Shown one piece after another: positions 7,145-12,363 of a stretch of DNA of 12,363 nt (its first letter is position 1; every line of letters starts with the position of its first letter). The DNA lies in contig CADWAF010004745.1 of NCBI GenBank assembly GCA_902984215.1, positions 1-12,363 on the forward strand. Reading direction: 5' to 3'. This stretch comes from Willaertia magna (Eukaryota > Heterolobosea > Eutetramitea > Acrasida > Naegleriidae). Position numbers and translations under genes: made by a program. Below the pieces are notes generated by a model. It saw nothing but the letters and a program-made list of their open reading frames with translations, was not told the DNA's origin and ran no database searches.

Positions 7145-9180
7145 CAATAATTGACTGCTTTTATTTGAGCAGCAATTAACGTCCAACTTGAATTTCTCAA
7201 GTGTTCTGAGTAAGAATGACCGCATAGCTCCTCTTTTGGAACCTTTTGCCAATTTAATGTCATCTTCATTAGGACCGGGAACCAAGGGGACGCTGGCCAG
7301 TAAGGTACTATGATTGTACCCATTGCTTGGGATTTTATGCAATGATTTAATGTTTGAGAGATCAGTCCGAAAGGTGGTGTAAGGTAATTCAACAAGTCTC
7401 TTTCCCAAAGATTCCTGAAAGCATCTTGTTTTAACGTCCAACAATTGTAGTTGCTTAGGTGGGTGTTCTCTTGGGATGCAAACCTGTCGACTTTGAACGG
7501 TCCCCATAAGTTGTTCAGTTGGTTGAATAAATTCTTTGATGTTTTCCATTCCGACAGACTGTTTCTTGATAAGAAGTCTGGAACATAATTTTCCTCTGTT
7601 GGAATCCACGATACTTTTCTTATAACCCACTGATTGTTGTACAGTATCTTCCAAATATTCCTTGTAATGTTCTCTAGTTCCATAATTCGTCCGTGACCCT
7701 TTCTGATGTACCATAGTGCTACGATATTGTCTACCCTTAGATGAAATTGCGTGTCTAGAGGGTACAATTTTTGTAAAGCAGCTACTTCCAAGAATTTTTG
7801 AACCGCTAAGAGTTCTTTTTGATTTATGTGAGAGTTCTCTAAGTTTTCTTTCCACTCTCCATTTATAATAACATTTGATGAAACTCCACCAAAACCTCTC
7901 ATTGAGGCATCTGTATCCAAATTTGTTAAAACTGAATCTAGATCGAAAGGTAGTCCTTTGTAATCTACTAATACCTTTCTTAAAATTGATAAATCTTTTA
8001 ATGGAGCTTGTTGGATTAGCATTGTGCCAAACTGACCTTTTGTTCCAATAATTGCATTCATGTGCCTTCTTAATCTTGTAATTAAGGGTCTTATGAATGG
8101 GTTTATAATTGAAAGGAACTCTAACTTCCCAATAAACTTTTGAACTGTTTTTACTTTTATTCCTAATCTCCGCTTTCCTTTCATCATTAACATTTCTATT
8201 AATGTTAATGCTGTTTCTAATTTGTCCTTTGGAATAAAAGTGGTTCCATTCACAAAATTCAAACCAATTCCCAAAAATTCTATGATTATTTGAGGAACTA
8301 GGATTGATTTTTCCCTCTGAATTAACCAACCAAGTGATTCTAACAGGTTTACCGTCTCTTGTGTATGTTTGAGGCATACTTCTTCTGTAGGTGCTAACAC
8401 CAATATGTCGTCTATGTATACAAAACATATAATTCCCTTCATCCTTAACACTTTCATTGGGACCTTCATGATTCTTGTAAAAGTTTCTAGTGCTATGTTT
8501 AAACCAAATGGGAGCACCTTGTATCGATACTTCTCTCCTAACCACTCGAAACCAAGAAGGTTTCTGGATTCTTCCTTTATAGAAATATGGTAGTAACCCT
8601 TTTTCAAATCTATTTTTGTGGCATACCACCCCTTCTTTACAAACTTCAGGATCATAAGGATAGTATCCATCTTGAAGTGGTTTGTGTTTATGCCTGCATT
8701 TACTTTGCGTAAATCCAATATCAGGCGATACAAATCTTTGCCTTTCTTCTCTACTAAATGTATAGGGTTGATGACTGGGTTCGAAGCTAGCTCCACAACT
8801 CCTTGTTGTAACATATCTATTAGCTCCTTGTTCATCCAATCTATCTGTTTCTGCTCTCTTATTGATGATTTCCCTACGTTTATCCACTTTGATGGGTCTG
8901 AGGTGAGGGAGAGACCTTCTTCCAACCAATTTAGAATGAATTCTGGAGCTTCTGCTAATTTCCAATTTTCTAAGTGGTTTTTTAACCGATCCACACAACA
9001 GTCATTCGTTTCTATTATTGTTTGCCTGGTTATTGTTTTGGTTGTAGTTCTTTCTATTACTCCCTTTACTGGGAAGACTGTTATTATTATTATACTGGTT
9101 ATTGTTGTTGTAATTTGGCTTTTTATGATAGTACTTGTTGTTATCTCCCTTGTTAATACTTCTATAATCTTTGTTATCAT
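7144..9180 (-). CDS. Reverse transcriptase-RNase H with DIRS C-terminal (methyltransferase-like) domain
   Basis: Copies the element's RNA into DNA and removes the RNA strand. The reverse transcriptase spans about residues 65-340: YRLILDLRKVN, motif A KIDLKKGYYHI (Asp191), motif B FGLNIALETF, motif C YIDD (255-258). RNase H follows with Asp424 (LDTDAS), Glu456 (NQKELL), Asp484 (RVDN) and Asp535 (VPDFLSR). The end (about 560-640: VDRFASQEN, QDAFRNLW, TPPFGLI, VPYWPASPWFPVL) is typical of DIRS/Ngaro elements and often described as methyltransferase-like. Motif B has Leu where Pro is usual. The stop is TGA. The first 60 residues only re-read the gag tail in another frame, so the true protein probably begins near VDRLKNHLENW, either after a +1 frameshift at the gag stop or by internal initiation. 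ATG 9180 is simply the first ATG of the frame. Confidence 0.92.
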   Translation of the reverse strand: MITKIIEVLTREITTSTIIKSQITTTITSIIIITVFPVKGVIERTTTKTITRQTIIETNDCCVDRLKNHLENWKLAEAPEFILNWLEEGLSLTSDPSKWINVGKSSIREQKQIDWMNKELIDMLQQGVVELASNPVINPIHLVEKKGKDLYRLILDLRKVNAGINTNHFKMDTILMILKFVKKGWYATKIDLKKGYYHISIKEESRNLLGFEWLGEKYRYKVLPFGLNIALETFTRIMKVPMKVLRMKGIICFVYIDDILVLAPTEEVCLKHTQETVNLLESLGWLIQREKSILVPQIIIEFLGIGLNFVNGTTFIPKDKLETALTLIEMLMMKGKRRLGIKVKTVQKFIGKLEFLSIINPFIRPLITRLRRHMNAIIGTKGQFGTMLIQQAPLKDLSILRKVLVDYKGLPFDLDSVLTNLDTDASMRGFGGVSSNVIINGEWKENLENSHINQKELLAVQKFLEVAALQKLYPLDTQFHLRVDNIVALWYIRKGHGRIMELENITRNIWKILYNNQWVIRKVSWIPTEENYVPDFLSRNSLSEWKTSKNLFNQLNNLWGPFKVDRFASQENTHLSNYNCWTLKQDAFRNLWERDLLNYLTPPFGLISQTLNHCIKSQAMGTIIVPYWPASPWFPVLMKMTLNWQKVPKEELCGHSYSEHLRNSSWTLIAAQIKAVNY

Positions 9181-10198
9181 TCCTTTTCTTCTTTAATTGT
9201 TCCCCATTATGATTAGAACTGAAACGCTTTTGTTTCTTACTTTGTTCCCAGAATTTATTATCTTTTAACTCCTTTCTGGATTTCTTAAAATCCTTACTCA
9301 TCAAGGTTTCCCCTATGCCTCCAGAAATATAACTCTTCACAGCATTATTACCTATTTCCATATTGTTTTCCTTAATTCCCTGATCCATTGCTGTGTTTTT
9401 AATCATACATAAATAAATAGTGAGTTCAGTAATTTCAGCCTTTGTTACTGAATCAGTGACACTCAAATGATGAATGTTCAACCTACCAATATACGCATTC
9501 AACATATATTGGAGTTTAAGGTTCTCAGAGGTAATTTCTTTGTTTTCCCCATTAAATAAGAGGTGGTACTTATCAGCCTTATTAAGGACCTCATGAAATT
9601 TAGCCATGAGGTGGTTTACCCTTTCCTTAAACACCTTGGAATCTGGATTCTTAACTATTTGTTCAACTTTACAATGGTGTGATGAGTACAAGTTGACCAA
9701 CTCATCCAATTCCAATTCTTCTAAATCCTCTCTATTGTAATCCAATTCTACTAAATTATTAATCATGGAGTAGTACTTATCTGCTACTTTTTCCTTTTTA
9801 ATTTCGTCTAACGTACTGTTTTGATGAATTACAGGATTGTATGACTGTACAAAAGGATTAATACTATTAGGTCCTGTGTTAACTGCACTATTATTATTTG
9901 TACTAAGGTCATTGACATTATTGTTGTTGTTATTAGTTCTATTGGGATTGTTGTCTTCTAACAATCTAATTCTATCTGTTTGTTCTCTGATTGTTCTGTT
10001 TAACTGTTCGATTAATTCTTGTTGTTGACTAGTTCTCACTGGTACTGGGGATGGTGTAACCAATCTAGGGGCATTATTACTATCACTATGACTAACGTCA
10101 GGTGAGTTATTATTGCTGCTGCTTTGATTGTTAGAACTACCAACGTTATCTTGTAACGTTCTGGTGAGGAGGTTATCATTAAAAACAAATTGAGCCAT
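9002..10198 (-). CDS. Gag-like protein of the DIRS element
   Basis: First gene of the element, 398 residues from ATG 10198 to TGA 9004-9002. It is identified by position upstream of the reverse transcriptase and by its composition. A Ser/Asn-rich start is followed by a coiled coil (about residues 57-83, ELIEQLNRTIREQTDRIRLLED), then a mostly helical middle domain (about 130-290) that could be the capsid-like part. A Lys/Arg/Asn-rich basic tail from about 300 to the end could bind nucleic acid. No CCHC zinc knuckle is present. All 19 glutamines are CAA or CAG. The tail overlaps the RT frame by 179 bp in the +1 register. The function is inferred from position; the sequence alone would not name it. 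Confidence 0.75.
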   Translation of the reverse strand: MAQFVFNDNLLTRTLQDNVGSSNNQSSSNNNSPDVSHSDSNNAPRLVTPSPVPVRTSQQQELIEQLNRTIREQTDRIRLLEDNNPNRTNNNNNNVNDLSTNNNSAVNTGPNSINPFVQSYNPVIHQNSTLDEIKKEKVADKYYSMINNLVELDYNREDLEELELDELVNLYSSHHCKVEQIVKNPDSKVFKERVNHLMAKFHEVLNKADKYHLLFNGENKEITSENLKLQYMLNAYIGRLNIHHLSVTDSVTKAEITELTIYLCMIKNTAMDQGIKENNMEIGNNAVKSYISGGIGETLMSKDFKKSRKELKDNKFWEQSKKQKRFSSNHNGEQLKKKRNDNKDYRSINKGDNNKYYHKKPNYNNNNQYNNNNSLPSKGSNRKNYNQNNNQANNNRNE

Positions 10199-10487
10199 TG
10201 TAAATTGTATTGTGTGAGTGATTACGATATGGGTTTGTATTCTAAGTTGTTTGTATAATTAATTATGTAGTATACTAGGTTGTTTGTATTCTAGACTATT
10301 TTAACTATGAGTTGTTGTATACTAAATAGTTTGTATTATCAGTCGTTTGTAATATAGTTGTATGTAGAGCTTGTAGTAGTAGTATAATAACTGGTACTAT
10401 GTAGGGCTTATAACTATGATCGTTAACTAAGTTGTATGATGTTCTGAATGGTATGGTGTGCAAGAAAAAACCGTTTTATTGTATTAC
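10199..10487 (-). promoter_or_regulatory. 5' leader of the DIRS element with repeated ATACAAAC
   Basis: Between A1 and the gag start codon lie 289 bp with strong strand bias: the coding strand is rich in A and C and poor in G. The octamer ATACAAAC (plus-strand GTTTGTAT at 10233, 10249, 10282 and 10329, variant GTTTGTAA at 10345) recurs. This probably holds the promoter or the untranslated leader. Unstructured, G-poor leaders favour ribosome loading. No TATA box or start site can be fixed. Confidence 0.5.
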
Positions 10488-10664
10488 AAGTATGTTACTT
10501 CAAAATTATTGACCTATGGCAGGTTGATATTTTTGGTAAATTTTTTGTAATTTGGAAAAGCTATTGAAGTATAAATATTACAACTCTGTAAGTATTTATA
10601 CTAGCTTTTCCCGCCTATTCTCTAATTGTAACACTCAAGTTCTTCTTTTTTGAAGAACTGTTAA
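10488..10664 (-). repeat. Split direct repeat A1 (177 bp, outer copy)
   Basis: 5' terminal repeat of the element, matching 5982-6158 over its full length, with the same inner hairpins at 10554-10611 and 10638-10659. The outer border is the A at 10664. The next base differs from the internal copy, and flanking host-like DNA begins there. Confidence 0.9.
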
Positions 10665-11363
10665 AGAAAAAATTAAACTCCAAAAACAACATTCAAAATG
10701 CACCTTGCCTATATATTGCAGCCAACATAAATTAAAAGTCTGCGCTTGCTGATGTAATTTACACAGCTAAAAACGAAAGTAATAAACTCTAAAAAAAATT
10801 ATTAAAGTCCATCTAAACCAAAAGTCAATCAAAGGTGTCAATATTTCATTTAACAATGAAAAAAAAACATACAGCATTAAAAGTACAACTAATGACTTAA
10901 GGGTGCACCAAGAATTATTGAACACTGAATTTGAAAATTTTAAGACATTATCTTAACTAACAACAAAAGGAGTCAATAAAATCAAACTACAATTACCAAA
11001 ATCATTTAATAAAGACGACTGCATTAATGCAGTGAAGGAAATATTTCAAGTAACTCAAACTAATCTAATTTAAAGAAACTTAGAAATCAATCAAGCAAAG
11101 AGTTAGTTTGAAGAAAACGATTACTATTATAACATAGAATATACCTGTAATGATATTAATGAGGTAAACAAAATTGTTAATTTACAAAGTTACCCACTTA
11201 AAAGTTTTTTAGATGGTGCAAAAACTGTATTCAAAGAGTTCACATTAGTAGGAGAATACTATAGAAATAGACAAGAAAAACTCTTTATACTTAAAACCTC
11301 ACAAACACTTAATTCAAATGACCAAATGGCTAATTTTAATGGTATTGAAACTTGTCTATAATA
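10665..11363 (+). pseudogene. ORF1-like C-terminal part of the LINE
   Basis: Read with TAA/TAG as Gln, a frame in phase with the sequence left of the DIRS element continues from 10664 (IAANINQKSALADVIYTAKNE) to about 10790. It then switches by one base, near the run of eight A at 10793-10800, into the frame that carries DLRVHQELLNTEFENF, NDINEVNKIVNLQSYPL and VGEYYRNRQEKLFILK, up to TAA 11359-11361. In that second frame three codons before the end are TAA or TAG. Without TGA between them this frame runs on into the endonuclease frame at 11461, so either the TAA cluster at 11359-11457 holds the true ORF1 stop or ORF1 and ORF2 are fused. No known motif is recognised; the assignment rests on position. 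Confidence 0.45.
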
Positions 11364-11460
11364 ACCAAAACAAAAAGATTAAATTAATATATAAGGACAT
11401 GGAAGAAATTAAGGAGTAGTTAAAAATTATCCTCCTAAAATTGGATAATAATTCTAAGAG

Positions 11461-12363
11461 ATGACTATTCTAAATCTTTGTTGTTACAATATCAATGGTT
11501 TAATAGATACTTTTAATAAGTATAAGAAAAAAAAAGAAATTATGCAAACTATTGACTATTACAATCTTGACCTTGTCTGTCTTTTTGAATGTTATCTTAA
11601 TTTCAAAATAAAAGAAACTTAGTTTATAATGTGTCCAAATTATTTCGCAAACAAACTTACATTAATTACAATAATACACATGATAGAACAGCTATAATTA
11701 CAAAGTATAACAATAAAAATCGAAAATCTTTTATCAACTTTATAATAATTCCTGGAAGAGTCCAATATCTTAGATTAATAATTAAAAATAGATTAGTTCA
11801 TATTATAAATATTTACAATTATACCCAAAAGTATCCTGAAGAACTAGAGGATGAATTAATTAGTAAAATTAATATTCTACTAACAAAAATAAGTAATAAA
11901 CTAATTATTCTTATAGGAGACTTAAACTATGAAATTTTAAATCCTAATAACAACAACCAAAGAACCCAAAAATGGATTAATCTAATCAAAAGATTCAATT
12001 TAAGCACACTTAATTACAATAATTTTTCATATATTAGACAACAAAACAATAACCTTATTAAAACCAAGATTGACCACATTGCTTTCTCTTTCTACTTTAA
12101 AATTATTAAAGAAATTAATATTAATCTCATCACAATAAACGACCACAGACCAATAGAAGTAACAGTTAAACTTAACATTAAAACAAATTGAAAAATGACA
12201 ATAGCAAAAGATAAGTTATTAAATGATACAATGATTAAGAATACCTCTTTTTAGAACGAAATTAGAGAGTAAATTCTTAAAAATATAAAGGAAAACTCTT
12301 TGCAATATAGAAACTTTAATAACAACAAAAACTACAAAGATCTTAGCAGTTCCATAGTGAAAT
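11461..12363 (+). pseudogene. LINE ORF2: AP-like endonuclease domain and start of RT linker, with breaks
   Basis: The endonuclease nicks target DNA for target-primed reverse transcription. ATG 11461 starts MTILNLCCYNINGL, the usual first motif with its catalytic Asn. The frame contains one TAG (11620-11622) and continues to about 11650. A one-base frame change then leads into the frame holding HDRTAIITKYN, IINIYN, GDLN (Asp and Asn at about 11919-11927), IDHIAFS (from 12069) and NDHRP (from 12138). TGA 12189-12191 interrupts this frame exactly where L1-like proteins have Trp (TN-TGA-KM), and coding continues after it with one TAG and one TAA that fit Gln. The active-site residues are all visible, but the frameshift and the TGA make this copy probably inactive. 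The right edge truncates it before the RT. Confidence 0.75.

Larger units (their letters stand above)
5681..10664 (-). mobile_element. DIRS-superfamily (PAT/Ngaro-like) tyrosine-recombinase retrotransposon
   Basis: A complete element of 4984 bp in the order A1 (10664-10488), leader, gag, RT-RNase H, tyrosine recombinase, B1 (6211-6158), A2 (6158-5982), a 247-bp spacer and B2 (5734-5681). Split direct repeats of this kind are the signature of PAT/Ngaro-type DIRS elements. The internal B1-A2 unit serves as template for the joined ends of a circular DNA intermediate, and the recombinase inserts that circle without target duplication. B1 and A2 share the single base A at 6158, which is also the only base common to both outer borders. 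The repeat copies look identical over their full length, which suggests recent insertion. The genes are nearly intact, with one TAA in the recombinase that is readable if TAA is Gln. Confidence 0.9.
10665..12363 (+). mobile_element. Non-LTR (LINE) retrotransposon, damaged, interrupted by the DIRS element
   Basis: Identified by its apurinic/apyrimidinic endonuclease domain (start CCYNINGL at 11476-11500, GDLN, IDHI, NDHRP) and by the following linker (KLLND, then QNEIREQILKNIKEN), which resembles the region between endonuclease and reverse transcriptase in L1-like ORF2 proteins. The reverse transcriptase would lie past the right edge. The copy carries two frame breaks and one TGA. It probably continues to the left of the DIRS insertion as the plus-strand frame at 4751, because joining 5680 to 10664 keeps the frame. 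That part differs in base composition and glutamine codon use, so the link is not proven. Confidence 0.7.

Noticed and set aside
7226..8998. N-terminal two thirds of a 776-residue minus-strand frame
   Set aside because: It is the shadow of the RT-RNase H gene in another frame. Only the part after about 7225 is real, as the recombinase.
8369..9196. Plus-strand frames over the RT region
   Set aside because: They lie antisense to conserved RT motifs and have biased, hydrophobic composition.
9837..10028. Leu-rich plus-strand frame of 63 residues
   Set aside because: Antisense of the Asn-rich part of gag.
5681..10664. LTR retrotransposon (Gypsy/Copia) interpretation
   Set aside because: There is no integrase or protease, the repeats are split rather than simple terminal repeats, there is no target duplication, and a tyrosine recombinase is present.

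Overview
The window looks like transposon-rich, very AT-rich nuclear DNA from a protist that probably reads TAA and TAG as glutamine and uses TGA as stop. Three observations support this. A gene-like frame at 405-1232 contains 19 in-frame TAA/TAG codons, mostly at glutamine-like positions, and no TGA before its end. The tyrosine recombinase of the central transposon is interrupted in its catalytic domain by one TAA that fits glutamine. The gag and RT frames of that transposon end at TGA, and the recombinase frame has a TGA at its end. This is the code of most ciliates, so germline (micronuclear) ciliate DNA is my first guess. Oxymonads and hexamitid diplomonads share the code and cannot be excluded. 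The species is not identified.

Layout. 1-404 is AT-rich DNA with four copies of a short palindrome. 405-1232 is an unknown protein with a glutamine-rich repeat tail. 1233-3287 is extremely AT-rich, gene-poor DNA with a T-rich microsatellite and one long imperfect palindrome. A tRNA-Lys(CUU) lies on the minus strand at 3288-3360. Next to it, on the same strand, is an RCC1-repeat/BTB-like gene (about 3440-4771) with a visible 56-nt intron and frame breaks, probably a pseudogene. Where that gene should begin, a plus-strand frame starts (4751 onward) with a coiled coil and an Asn/Gln-rich low-complexity region. It may be the ORF1 of a non-LTR retrotransposon.

5681-10664 is a structurally complete DIRS-superfamily retrotransposon of the PAT/Ngaro type on the minus strand. 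It has gag, then reverse transcriptase-RNase H with the DIRS-specific C-terminal domain, then a tyrosine recombinase. The genes are framed by split direct repeats (177 bp and 54 bp) in the order A1-genes-B1-A2-spacer-B2. The spacer carries three consecutive hairpins. There is no target duplication. Removing the element leaves the flanks joined in the same reading frame.

10665-12363 is a damaged non-LTR (LINE) element on the plus strand: an ORF1-like C-terminal part, then an apurinic endonuclease domain and the start of the link to the reverse transcriptase, which lies beyond the window. The DIRS element therefore seems to sit inside a LINE, which itself lies against a broken RCC1/BTB gene beside a tRNA gene. 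The DIRS genes and the plus-strand frame at 4751 write glutamine almost only as CAA/CAG, while the left gene and the LINE use TAA/TAG freely. The two groups may have different histories.
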